A stretch of DNA of 64,000 nt from Nitrosomonas sp. Nm34. GTDB taxonomy: Bacteria; Pseudomonadota; Gammaproteobacteria; Burkholderiales; Nitrosomonadaceae. Below are positions 40,783-49,772 of this stretch, one piece after another. Under the pieces are notes generated by a model. That model worked only from the letters and a program-made list of their open reading frames with translations. It was not told where the DNA came from and searched no databases. Location: contig NZ_FORD01000001.1 in assembly GCF_900113925.1 (NCBI RefSeq), forward strand, positions 124,001 through 188,000. Reading direction: 5' to 3'. The position numbers and the translations under genes were made by a program. Positions within the stretch are counted from its first letter, which is position 1; each line of letters starts with the position of its first letter.

Positions 40783-41636
40783 ATTAACGTGAGTTCGACA
40801 TAAGGATCACGCTACCACAGCTGGAAGAGCTTGAGGGAGTCTGATATTAAGGGAGAGCTTCTTCTCGCGAAAGGTGTAAGCCACCAGCCCGGCTATCAGA
40901 TTAACAAAGAAGTTAACTGGACTGCGATGACGGGAATGCTCGATTTGCGAGATGTAACCCCGATCACCAAAGAGTTTCCCAGACAAGGAGCGCGCCAATT
41001 CCGGTACCGGATCACGGTCATCCACACTGCCCGCCGTGATTTTTACCCTTGGCAATTCTCCCTGGTCATTGATGACCAGGTGCAGCTTGAATCCATAAAA
41101 CCAACCCACGCTGGTCTTTCCCTGGGCAGCAAACTCTGCCATTACTTTATGCGACCAAATACGCTGGTTGTGGCACACACTGATCTTGGTCGAATCAATG
41201 AAGCTGATGCCACTATATTGCCCAAAGCGGCTGGTTAGAAAACAGCACAAAGGCACCAGGCTACCTTGCATCAACTCCACAAAGTGGTGGTAGCTCACCA
41301 ACCCTGGAAAATGGGGCCGCTGATACTTCAACAGGTCATTCAGGTAATAGTGTTTAAACGTCCGGTAACCGGATAGATGAAACCCCACTGATAGTCATGA
41401 CTTCACTTAGACACAGCTCCCCCCGGCGACGACGCCGTTTCAGCGATGACCCCGACAAGCGTTGCTCCCACCTCGGCTCAAACTCTTTACAAAAATCGTC
41501 AATTGCACAAAAAATCAATAGTATAGTATCCATCGTAATCTGACTCCTCTCATGAGGAAAATCTTTTTGAAAACCATTTCATCATAAGGAAGTCAGATTC
41601 CTTATGCTGCTTTTCTTATCCCGAACTCACGTTAAT
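40783..41636 (-). mobile_element. IS982-family insertion sequence, internally deleted
   Basis: Bounded by inverted repeats ATTAACGTGAGTTCGACATAAG (40783-40804) and, on the other strand, ATTAACGTGAGTTCGGGATAAG (41636-41615), differing at two positions. It is 854 bp instead of the roughly 1 kb of an intact IS982, matching a missing piece of about 160 bp inside the transposase. A target duplication is not obvious. Confidence 0.9.
40807..41533 (-). pseudogene. IS982 transposase, frameshifted and internally deleted
   Basis: The N-terminal part reads from ATG at 41533 (MDTILLIFCAIDDFCKEFEP) and shifts frame at the GGGG run near 41385; the rest (41388 to 40807) continues GFHLSGYRTFKHYYL, FIDSTKISVCHNQRI, KTSVGWFYGFKLHLVINDQG. 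At GDRGYISQIEHSRHRS the sequence jumps from one ISQ to another, removing roughly 50 residues that in intact IS982 transposases carry the third catalytic residue (Glu). So two independent lesions; not functional. Confidence 0.9.
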
Positions 41637-41692
41637 CAGCTACCCCAAAAGGAGACGCTACACGGTAGAAGAATTGGAAATGTGGATAGGTT

Positions 41693-43459
41693 TTACCTCG
41701 TTTCCGCCTGACGTCCGAAGCGGGATGCGCTGAGCTCCACATCGGCACGTGCCCAAGCCTTTTTGAAACGTGTTTCGAGGAGCGCTGCCTGATCGTCTTT
41801 CTTCTGCGCGTACAGCGCCTGCATCAGTCCATAAAGTGCCCAGCCATTGTTGCGATTTCTCCTCAGGTCATCCCAATACACTGTTTCCGCCTCGTCCGGG
41901 TGCCCTGATTCCAGCAAAACAGCACCCAGCGCCAGCCTTGGCGGAAAATGGAATTCCAATGGCTCCGTGTACACCAGGGCATCTTCAAAACGTACCGCCC
42001 GTTCAAGGTGCGCGATGGCTTGATCGAATTGGCCGCGCGCAGCGGCAATTTCACCGGCGAGCACTTCGGGTGCAGTGCGCAAGATGGTGCGCGGGGTATT
42101 TTTCGATAGCAGCGGGCCATCCAGCGATGGATCATGCATAATCTCGCGCAGCGTCTCCAGCTCTTGCCCGGCTTGTTGCAATTGTCCTGTGCCGACAAAT
42201 GCGAGACCGCGTACATAATGCCAGCTTCCTTTCAAAAATGCGTTAGTGGATGGCGGCGCAGGCTCGGCAAGGACCTCCTGCCAGCGTCCGAATCTTGCCA
42301 GTGCCCAGTATGGTTGCATACGGAATAGTGCTGTCAGTGGCAAATCTTTTAGTATAGCATCGTCTATTCTGCTAGCTGCTTCCCGGGCCGATTCGATCGC
42401 AATTCTGCTTTGCCCATCCATCGTTGCAGCAAACGACAGGAAATGGATGTTATGCGGATAATAGACCATCGGATAAATTCCCTGCGCGCGGCTCTGCGCG
42501 ATATAATTCTCATCCGCAGCGATGGCCAGTTGATTGCTTTTCATCGCATCGGCATACCGGCCCACGCGCAGATAGATGTGTGAAGACATATGTATCATGT
42601 GCCCCGCGGCGGGCATCAGCGTCAGCAGCGTATCGGCCGCCTTTTCTGCCCGTTCCGGCGTACTCGTCGGCTCGATGAGGTGGATATACATATGCAGCGC
42701 ACCTGGATGCTGCGGATTGCGCCGTATCACTTCCTCAGTGAGTGTAACGATTTCAGTCATCCCTTTTTGTGAATAACCATCACGCATCCAATAATCCCAT
42801 GGATGGATGTTCATCATCGATTCGATATAAAGCGTTGCAATATCATCATCGTCCGAAAAACGCTGATGCACTTCCCGCATCGCATCCGCATAGGCTTGGT
42901 CATTTGCTGCTCGCTGCTCAGGCTTTCCTGTATAGCGTTTTTCGAGCGCTTCGATAAGCGCCCGTTCCCGCGCTGATGCTGCTGCCTTGCTTGCTACAGC
43001 CTTCTGGATGAGTTCCAGCGCCGGTGCTTCATCTTTTGGATTCATCGGCGCATTGATATTGGGACCCAGCACCAGTGCCTGGCCCCAATAAGCCATGGCG
43101 AGCGCGGGATCGAGCCGCGCCGCTTCCTGGAAGGCGCGATGTGCTTCCGCATGGTTGAATCCGTAGGCAAGATTAAGTCCCTGGTCAATGTACTGTTGCG
43201 CTAATTTGTTGCGGGTACTGACCGGAAATGTGTGAGAACCCAGATTCAGCAAGCTTGGCGCACGCTGATCATCCGGACCTGACTTAGCCATCATGCCGGA
43301 TTGCACATCATGCTTGTGACCCGCGCTAGATTCTATGGCAGCTGCACAATTTTTGGCCGAAACCGCTTCGTCAGCCGCTGCGAATGCACCAGAAACACCG
43401 ACAGCGGCTAAGGTCAGATCCATTATTATTAGATTGATGGCATAGCGTTGCATGAACAT
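41693..43459 (-). CDS. Exported tetratricopeptide-repeat protein
   Basis: 588 aa from ATG at 43459, which follows AAGGAGGAGATC; the frame extends upstream but without a better start. A signal segment (about 5-28, ending GAFAAA) precedes TPR-like helical pairs, e.g. GLNLAYGFNHAEAHRAFQEA (about 98-117) and LDPALAMAYWGQAL, with further repeats up to the C-terminus. The DDxHP-like MMNIHPWDYW and HMSSHIYLRVGRY patches are shared with other large periplasmic TPR proteins of unknown role. Second gene after the DUF4242 gene, under a probable TetR operator. Confidence 0.8.
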   Translation of the reverse strand: MFMQRYAINLIIMDLTLAAVGVSGAFAAADEAVSAKNCAAAIESSAGHKHDVQSGMMAKSGPDDQRAPSLLNLGSHTFPVSTRNKLAQQYIDQGLNLAYGFNHAEAHRAFQEAARLDPALAMAYWGQALVLGPNINAPMNPKDEAPALELIQKAVASKAAASARERALIEALEKRYTGKPEQRAANDQAYADAMREVHQRFSDDDDIATLYIESMMNIHPWDYWMRDGYSQKGMTEIVTLTEEVIRRNPQHPGALHMYIHLIEPTSTPERAEKAADTLLTLMPAAGHMIHMSSHIYLRVGRYADAMKSNQLAIAADENYIAQSRAQGIYPMVYYPHNIHFLSFAATMDGQSRIAIESAREAASRIDDAILKDLPLTALFRMQPYWALARFGRWQEVLAEPAPPSTNAFLKGSWHYVRGLAFVGTGQLQQAGQELETLREIMHDPSLDGPLLSKNTPRTILRTAPEVLAGEIAAARGQFDQAIAHLERAVRFEDALVYTEPLEFHFPPRLALGAVLLESGHPDEAETVYWDDLRRNRNNGWALYGLMQALYAQKKDDQAALLETRFKKAWARADVELSASRFGRQAETR

Positions 43460-43499
43460 GATCTCCTCCTTAATAAGTTTTTTTCTGTGCTCTTTGGAA

Positions 43500-43775
43500 T
43501 TAATTCTCGGCAGTGGTCGGATCAATCACGTCTTTGATTCGAGAAATATGGTTCGCGGGAAATTCACCCTGATTAGCATGTGCTCTGATGGTAGCTTCGT
43601 CAGGCGCGATGTAGATGCAATAGACTTTATTGTCCGTTACGTAGCTTTCCAGCCATTGAATTTGTGGGCCCATCTTGTTCAGAATGCTGCAGGATTTCTG
43701 AGAAATAGTCTGAAGTTCCTGTGGCGTAAGAGCGCTAGCGCCAGGAATGTCACGTTCGATAATATATTTCGGCAT
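43500..43775 (-). CDS. DUF4242 family (SCO4226-like) protein
   Basis: 91 aa single-domain protein: MPKYIIERDIPGASALTPQE at the start, VTDNKVYCIYIAPDEATIRAHA in the middle and PANHISRIKDVIDP near the end are the DUF4242 pattern. The Streptomyces homologue SCO4226 binds nickel; function otherwise unknown. First gene of a two-gene operon with the TPR protein, 40 bp apart, and preceded by a palindrome like that in front of the TetR gene. Confidence 0.88.
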   Translation of the reverse strand: MPKYIIERDIPGASALTPQELQTISQKSCSILNKMGPQIQWLESYVTDNKVYCIYIAPDEATIRAHANQGEFPANHISRIKDVIDPTTAEN

Positions 43776-43803
43776 TTTTTATCCCCTATAAAATAAATAT
43801 TTA

Positions 43804-43823
43804 ATATGTGACCGGTCGTCTTA
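43804..43823 (-). promoter_or_regulatory. Probable TetR operator before the DUF4242-TPR operon
   Basis: TGACCGGTCGT (43809-43819) is shared exactly with the palindrome upstream of the adjacent tetR. It lies about 30 bp before the DUF4242 start. Downstream symmetric positions are weaker than in the tetR copy. Confidence 0.65.
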
Positions 43824-43839
43824 TTTTGTCACAAAAAAA

Positions 43840-44436
43840 TTAAGGTTTGAAAAACCCTTCCAACAGATCTTTGCAGCATTGCTTAACTGGAACAGATGAT
43901 TTCTCTATTTTCATCCTCAGTAAAGCTCCCTGCCAAGTATTTATAAGTAAATCCGCCATCTCTTCAGCCGATTTGTCTGATCTTACCGTGCCCTGTTGCT
44001 GCGCTTTAGCCAGCCCAGATTGCAATAAATCCCGATAACGTCCAACGGCAGACTGAAGAGATTTCCGGCAAATTTCACTGGTATCGCCTATTTCCCCCAT
44101 CAAATTACCTAGTAAACAGCCGCCTTTAAACTCATTTTTTTCAAGTTCTATGATGAGTTCATCAAAATAACGCCGTATCGCGCTCAACGCGTCAATCTCG
44201 GATTGTTGTAAATGTGCCGCTAATTGCGCAATAAAGGGCTCGACATAATGCTGAATGACTTCCGCACCAAAATTTTCTTTGCTGCCAAAGTAACTATAAA
44301 AAGAACCTTTAGGAATACTTGCCGCATCAAGGATTTCCTGTAGCCCCGTACCATGATAGCCATGCCCCATGAGCATGGCTACCCCCTGATTTAACAAATT
44401 TTCTCGCTTGAGCTCTTTTTTCGTCACTTTAGGCAT
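43840..44436 (-). CDS. TetR-family transcriptional regulator
   Basis: 198 aa from ATG at 44436; the longer frame upstream would run through the operator. The N-terminal helix-turn-helix reads NQGVAMLMGHGYHGTGLQEI then LDAASIPKGSFYSYFGSKE, the classic TetR DNA-binding region; the C-terminal ligand domain (about 60-198) is AcrR-C-like with Cys 110 (GGCLLGNL). It probably represses itself and the DUF4242-TPR operon, both preceded by TGACCGGTC palindromes. Ligand unknown. Confidence 0.9.
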   Translation of the reverse strand: MPKVTKKELKRENLLNQGVAMLMGHGYHGTGLQEILDAASIPKGSFYSYFGSKENFGAEVIQHYVEPFIAQLAAHLQQSEIDALSAIRRYFDELIIELEKNEFKGGCLLGNLMGEIGDTSEICRKSLQSAVGRYRDLLQSGLAKAQQQGTVRSDKSAEEMADLLINTWQGALLRMKIEKSSVPVKQCCKDLLEGFFKP

Positions 44437-44444
44437 ATATTTAT

Positions 44445-44462
44445 AATATGACCGGTCGTATT
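44445..44462 (-). promoter_or_regulatory. tetR operator (autoregulation)
   Basis: AATATGACCGGTCGTATT, symmetric at 16 of 18 positions, nine bases upstream of the tetR ATG. Same core as the site before the DUF4242 gene. Confidence 0.75.
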
Positions 44463-44636
44463 GATATGTCAAGAGAAAATGAGGTTTGCTTGCACTTAAT
44501 GGGTTTGTCGTAAAATTCAAAGAAATTGATAGAAGAATCCAGCAATGTCAGCCAAGGAAATCGCAAAATTAGCGGAAGCTTTACGAGACAGATAGTGCAA
44601 AATTGGGAAGTCTTTACGATAGCCCCATTCCTAAAT

Positions 44637-47600
44637 TCAATCTTCTGGAGGCCGAAATTGTAATAGCGCCACCGGAAATGATGTGAATAACGCAGAAGCG
44701 AATAGCTCGGGTAGGCCATTTGTTTGAGCCACTGTCACAGTTTCACCAGTCAATACATTCACACCCTGCGCTCCGGCGGTAAGAATGGGCACTTCCACTG
44801 TTGTTGCACTCCACGTAGTATTGCTCAGAGGGACCTGTTCAGATGCTGTAGGCATGAGTCGGGAAAACCAGCGTGGAGCCACCACTATCAGCATAATGTC
44901 ATCGGCATGGCGAGCAAAAGCGCACAGGTGATCCTTGCGCGACCCTGTCGTCGTGAGGGGTACATATGCACCATTCTGGAAAACATGTGGCCATTGCTTG
45001 CGGCTATGCAGCAATCGCCAGGTTAAAAATAACTTAGCACGACCATCCGTAATGTGATCAAGCAACTGTCGGACTTGCTTGGCCAGTGCATCTTGAGGCA
45101 CAGTCTCAAAGACTTCCAGTTCTTTTAGCAGATGTTGGCGTTGAACGTAATCCACAGGTCGGCGATTGTCTGGATCGACCAGACTTAAATCCCATAACTC
45201 ATTACCCTGATAAATGTCTGGCACCCCTGGTGAAGTCAATTTGAGCAGGGTCTGCGAGAGTGAATTAAATATCCCCCAGTAAGCCACACGCTGCTGGAAA
45301 GGAAGAAAATCAGCCAGGAAAGTATTTTTTTTCGACAGATCCATTATCTTCCTGATAAAAGCTGATAGGCCATCCTCATAAGACGTATTAGGATTGATCC
45401 AGCTAGTATACTCTTTTGCTTCACGCACTGCCTTGAGCATATAAGCTTCAATGCGTGCTAGCAAAGTTTCATGCTCAGCTTCAGCCAATTCTCCAAATGG
45501 CCAGATACCAATCAATGTTTGGTAAAGCAAGTATTCATCATTAGCACTCGGTATCTCCTCACGATCGATCAGCAGCTTTTTGCTTTTGTTGAGATGCTGC
45601 CATCGCCGCACTTGCTCCAGCCATTGGCTCGGTATTTCTGACAATACATTGATGCGGGCACGCACATCTTCGCTACGCTTGTTATCATGGGTGGAAGTAT
45701 TGAGCATGGAATAGGGCCAGCGTTCCAGCCTTTTGGCGTTCTCAGCATGAAATGCCTTGACAGAATGACCGAAAATACGTGGATCACCGCCTACCTCATT
45801 AAGCGAAACCAGGCGATGGTATAGATAGAATGCAGTATCTTCATATCCTTTCGCCATCACCGGGCTGGAAAACTGCTGAAACTTCATGGCAAATGCAGTA
45901 ATAGCAGCGACATAAGATGGGCCTTTGTCAGTCGCTGCATCCAACAAGAGAACGGAGCTGAGAAAATCAAAAATACTGGTATCCAGCACTTGTGTGAATT
46001 TCTTCGCTTGAGCCACCGCCCATTCCACATAGCGGCGGTCCAACATTGTAGCCTGCCCGTCGCGCACATACGTCCGATAGACCGGAAGCCGGGCGATCAC
46101 TTCAGCAAGCGCATTGCGCAGGCTGTTAGTGGTAAAATCACGTGTATGTGGGCGTAATTCGCAAATACGGCTCAATTGTCCTGCCATGACGTTTAATTCA
46201 CTCGCCATAGCATGTGTCATGATCTTATGCTTGCTGCGGTAGACGAGTCTTTCGAAATCAGGCCATGTATGAGTAAATAGACGGTAAGCGCGCTCCAGCA
46301 TTGTTTTAGCTCGAAGATCAATAAACAGCCCATTGACCAGATTGCAAAAGTCATAGCCGGTAGTACCATGAATAGCCCAATCTTCACGCAATGGTTCATG
46401 ATCGGCAAGAATTTTTTCTACCACTATGTAAATGGCCTTTTCTCCTTCCATCGGTAAAGACCGTACAGCGACATGGTCCTGCAGTCGTTGAAAATACTGC
46501 AGTGGATCATATAATCCATCTGGATGATCAATGCGCAAGCCATCCACCTTGCCATCGGCAATTAATTCCAGCGCTAACTGATGGGTTGCATCAAATACAT
46601 AACTGTCTTCCATACGCAAGCCAGCGAGATCATTGATGTCAAAGAAACGGCGATAGTTGATTTCATCAGAAGCAACACGCCAGTTAGCAAGACGCCATGG
46701 CTGTGCTTCCAGCAATTCATGCAAGAGAGTAAATGATTCGAAATCGCCCACATTACCATTGTAGTCATTGACCGTATCCAGTACCATCTGCTTGATAGGC
46801 GTGGAAACACTGACCAATGCTGCCAGGCGACGTTTGAACAACTCCTGGTCTCGGTGTCGTTCCAGGATCTTATCGGGTGTCGTGGCCTCCTGTGGTGGCA
46901 AATTGTCGAAAGCTGTAATCAGGCTGGCGATTTCCTGCAAATCCGGACTATCTGGCCGCAATTGTGCTTCCAGCAAAGGCAGGCGATGCCGCAACAGCCG
47001 GGAATATTCACGCGGAGCGATGGGCAGGCGGTGCTGGTAATACCATACACTGAAGCTACCACATTCCTCGTCAAAGCTGAGTTTTATTTCACCACTTTCT
47101 AGTGTATCGCCATATGAGCGTCCGAGAATAGGCAATAATACCTTGCCGCGTAGTTCTTCTTTGAGGGGTTGCCAGTCGATATCAAAAAAAGGGGCGTAGA
47201 ACGAGGCAGGGCCACTTTCCAGCACATCCAGCCACCATTGGTTGTCCGACCCCATTATTCCCATGTGATTAGGCACCAGATCGAGAACTTGTCCCATGCC
47301 ATGCGCATGCAAAGCGGTACAAAAAGCTTCAAATTCTTCCTTGGTACCAATTTCCGGATTCAATGCGTTGTGATCCACGATATCGTAGCCATGGTTACTG
47401 CCGGGACGTGCTTTGAGATAGGGAGAACAATAGACATGACTGATGCCAAGCATTGCTAGATAGGGTACTAGTTGCGCCGCTTGTGAAAAGGTGAAATTCC
47501 GGTTGAGCTGAAGGCGGTAAGTAGCAAGCGGGATACGTAAGCGTCGTTTCGGTATAGGCGCAGAACGGGTATGAGGACGTTCCTGCCGCATTGCTGCAGC

Positions 47601-49772
47601 CAGCGCGAGCACCCTGCGATCAGCCCCCCATACTTCGAGTTGAAGAGGTAATTTACGCCGCCAATTGGGATGCTGCGTGGTAGTAGAAGGGATATTGATT
47701 TGATCCAACACTTCCAGGATATCTTCGAGCTGTACCATCATTATCTTGGCTGGACTTTGGGCTAGATAGGTATAGACTGCCTGGATAAATTCCGATGTTG
47801 CACTAGATAATAACAGCGGATTAACCGTCGCGTCTTCCGGCAGCAATCCAGCTTCTTCTAGCATCAGTAAAAGATGAGCACGTTCCTGGGCGCGTGTAAT
47901 CACCGCGCTGCGACGAGCCTCATTGGAACTGAACAGTTGCAATTCCGTGCGCTGGATGATATCCCGCCCTTGCCAAAAGCCCGGCAGGGTAGGTAAATCA
48001 TGAGTGGAAATCGCTGCAAGTGCTTGTTCGGGATAATTCATGGGCGCAACGAAACTACCATCGGCTTCTTTTTCCAATAGCAGTAACCGGTAGGAAAGAA
48101 CATTCATAGGCGATAAGGCAGTACGCACTTCTTCCGGGACGGTGCCAAGATCTTCGCCGACTACCAAACATTCGTTACGCTGACTTTCCAACGCCAAGAT
48201 ACCGAGTAAATCGGCGAAAGGGTAGCGCACATACGCACCTTCGGTAGGGGGAACCCCAGCAGGTACCCAGTATTGCCGCATTAATCCCATGACATGATCA
48301 AGGCGCAAAGCACCGGCATGCCGCATGTTATTCCGCAGTGTCGCAATGAAAGGCGCATAAGCTGCTTCACGCAAGCGGTCTGGTACAAAAGGCGGCAGTC
48401 CCCAGTCCTGGCCAAGTTGATTGTGGAGCTCAGGTGGCGCGCCAACCCCTACACCAATGGCATAAAGTGTTTGATTCGACCAGGCTTCTGCTCCACCATT
48501 GTCTACAGAGATCGCAAGATCAAGATAGAGACCTACTCCAAGCTCCAATTCGAGCGAGCGCGCTCCTGCGGCCCCAAGTTGCAAATCAGCTTGCCATTGC
48601 AGGTAGGTGAAAAACTCGATGCGCTTCCGATGTTGACTTTCAAATTCACGCACCTCTGCCGATTCCGCATAGCGATAGGGTTCCGGCCATACCGGCCAAC
48701 CCCATATAGCGGGATCTTGGTTATGGAAATGCTCTTGCAATGCCTCAAACAGGGTATGGCGGTATAGTCTATCCCCTTCGCGCGCTTGGAAGGCTCGAAA
48801 TGCGGTGGCACGCTCACTACCGTTCGCTAAATGCTGCTCACAGAAATAATGGTACAACATTTCCAGCATGGGGAGCTTAAGTGCAGCAACACCAGTGTAA
48901 TCGACCAGATCGGTTGCGCGTAATCCTTCCAGCCGTATCTGAAATTCAGGAGTATGGACTAAGGCACGTGCTGGCTCGCATTCGTGAAAATCAGCAATAG
49001 CCTCTACATCAAGATAAAGAATATTGAGGAATAAACGACTGGATGGGCTGTAGGGGCTGGCATGTTCTGGATTATGCGGAAACAAGGCGTGCAGCGGGTT
49101 AATGCCGATCACATCCGCACCTTGTGCGGCCCATTGCTCCAGCAATAACCGTAGATCCGTAAAGTCGCCTATTCCCCAGTTACGCTCGGATCGTATTGTA
49201 TACAATTGTACCGCTGGCCCCCAGATACGACCAGAATTGCCAATTGCCTCAGGCTGATAACACGTAGCAGGAGGCACAATCAGTAATTGTTCTCCCAATT
49301 GCTTTTCTGCACATGATAGACTTAAGCGGTGATAACCTGGAGGAAGATGTTCAGGTAACACTAACCGCCAAGTCGTATAACCAACCCCTTTAATATTTTT
49401 GGTTTCAATTTTTGCTAGCGTTTGGGGACAGAACTGACCATGGTGATTAAGACCATCCTCGCGCTCCAGGCGCCACCCCCACTCTACTCCAGCATAGGCA
49501 TCTTGTATGGCCAAACGCACCCAAGGTGGCTGGTCTCGTAGCACCGATACAGGTTCAAGTGCGCGCCGCCAGGGACGTAACTCATACTCTTCAATGGCTG
49601 CAATAATTTTTTCCGGCGTGGAGACATCGAATCCCATGGCAGTCAGTAGCATACGCTGAGTGGCAGGAGTAGTGATATGGCGTTTCTGCCAATTATCGAT
49701 ATAGGCAGGCAAGATTCCTGCTAGCTCGCTTAAATGGGCCAGTAATTCAGATTCTTTTTCAAGCTCATCCAT
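44637..49772 (-). CDS. Fused 4-alpha-glucanotransferase (MalQ) - maltooligosyltrehalose synthase (TreY)
   Basis: 1711 aa. Residues about 1-735 are MalQ (GH77): WGPAVQLYTIRSERNWGIGDF (about 180), nucleophile Asp in RLDHVMGL (about 490), acid/base Glu in GEDLGTV (about 537) and Asp in STHDLPT (about 590). From about 742 (LATYRLQLNRNFTF) it is TreY (GH13): DLVPNHMGI, nucleophile in GLRIDHPDGL (about 1080), Glu in VVEKILA (about 1116) and Asp in STHDNKRSED (about 1361). MalQ moves glucan segments; TreY isomerises the reducing-end bond to give maltooligosyltrehalose for TreZ. ATG at 49772 (AGGGAAG upstream) overlaps the treZ stop by 8 bp; a GTG five codons earlier is possible. Last gene of the operon. 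Confidence 0.95.
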   Translation of the reverse strand: MDELEKESELLAHLSELAGILPAYIDNWQKRHITTPATQRMLLTAMGFDVSTPEKIIAAIEEYELRPWRRALEPVSVLRDQPPWVRLAIQDAYAGVEWGWRLEREDGLNHHGQFCPQTLAKIETKNIKGVGYTTWRLVLPEHLPPGYHRLSLSCAEKQLGEQLLIVPPATCYQPEAIGNSGRIWGPAVQLYTIRSERNWGIGDFTDLRLLLEQWAAQGADVIGINPLHALFPHNPEHASPYSPSSRLFLNILYLDVEAIADFHECEPARALVHTPEFQIRLEGLRATDLVDYTGVAALKLPMLEMLYHYFCEQHLANGSERATAFRAFQAREGDRLYRHTLFEALQEHFHNQDPAIWGWPVWPEPYRYAESAEVREFESQHRKRIEFFTYLQWQADLQLGAAGARSLELELGVGLYLDLAISVDNGGAEAWSNQTLYAIGVGVGAPPELHNQLGQDWGLPPFVPDRLREAAYAPFIATLRNNMRHAGALRLDHVMGLMRQYWVPAGVPPTEGAYVRYPFADLLGILALESQRNECLVVGEDLGTVPEEVRTALSPMNVLSYRLLLLEKEADGSFVAPMNYPEQALAAISTHDLPTLPGFWQGRDIIQRTELQLFSSNEARRSAVITRAQERAHLLLMLEEAGLLPEDATVNPLLLSSATSEFIQAVYTYLAQSPAKIMMVQLEDILEVLDQINIPSTTTQHPNWRRKLPLQLEVWGADRRVLALAAAMRQERPHTRSAPIPKRRLRIPLATYRLQLNRNFTFSQAAQLVPYLAMLGISHVYCSPYLKARPGSNHGYDIVDHNALNPEIGTKEEFEAFCTALHAHGMGQVLDLVPNHMGIMGSDNQWWLDVLESGPASFYAPFFDIDWQPLKEELRGKVLLPILGRSYGDTLESGEIKLSFDEECGSFSVWYYQHRLPIAPREYSRLLRHRLPLLEAQLRPDSPDLQEIASLITAFDNLPPQEATTPDKILERHRDQELFKRRLAALVSVSTPIKQMVLDTVNDYNGNVGDFESFTLLHELLEAQPWRLANWRVASDEINYRRFFDINDLAGLRMEDSYVFDATHQLALELIADGKVDGLRIDHPDGLYDPLQYFQRLQDHVAVRSLPMEGEKAIYIVVEKILADHEPLREDWAIHGTTGYDFCNLVNGLFIDLRAKTMLERAYRLFTHTWPDFERLVYRSKHKIMTHAMASELNVMAGQLSRICELRPHTRDFTTNSLRNALAEVIARLPVYRTYVRDGQATMLDRRYVEWAVAQAKKFTQVLDTSIFDFLSSVLLLDAATDKGPSYVAAITAFAMKFQQFSSPVMAKGYEDTAFYLYHRLVSLNEVGGDPRIFGHSVKAFHAENAKRLERWPYSMLNTSTHDNKRSEDVRARINVLSEIPSQWLEQVRRWQHLNKSKKLLIDREEIPSANDEYLLYQTLIGIWPFGELAEAEHETLLARIEAYMLKAVREAKEYTSWINPNTSYEDGLSAFIRKIMDLSKKNTFLADFLPFQQRVAYWGIFNSLSQTLLKLTSPGVPDIYQGNELWDLSLVDPDNRRPVDYVQRQHLLKELEVFETVPQDALAKQVRQLLDHITDGRAKLFLTWRLLHSRKQWPHVFQNGAYVPLTTTGSRKDHLCAFARHADDIMLIVVAPRWFSRLMPTASEQVPLSNTTWSATTVEVPILTAGAQGVNVLTGETVTVAQTNGLPELFASALFTSFPVALLQFRPPED

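Noticed and set aside
44545-44595. 16-codon ORF MSAKEIAKLAEALRDR near the tetR promoter
   Set aside because: Too short, no ribosome-binding site, and no partner that would make it an antitoxin.
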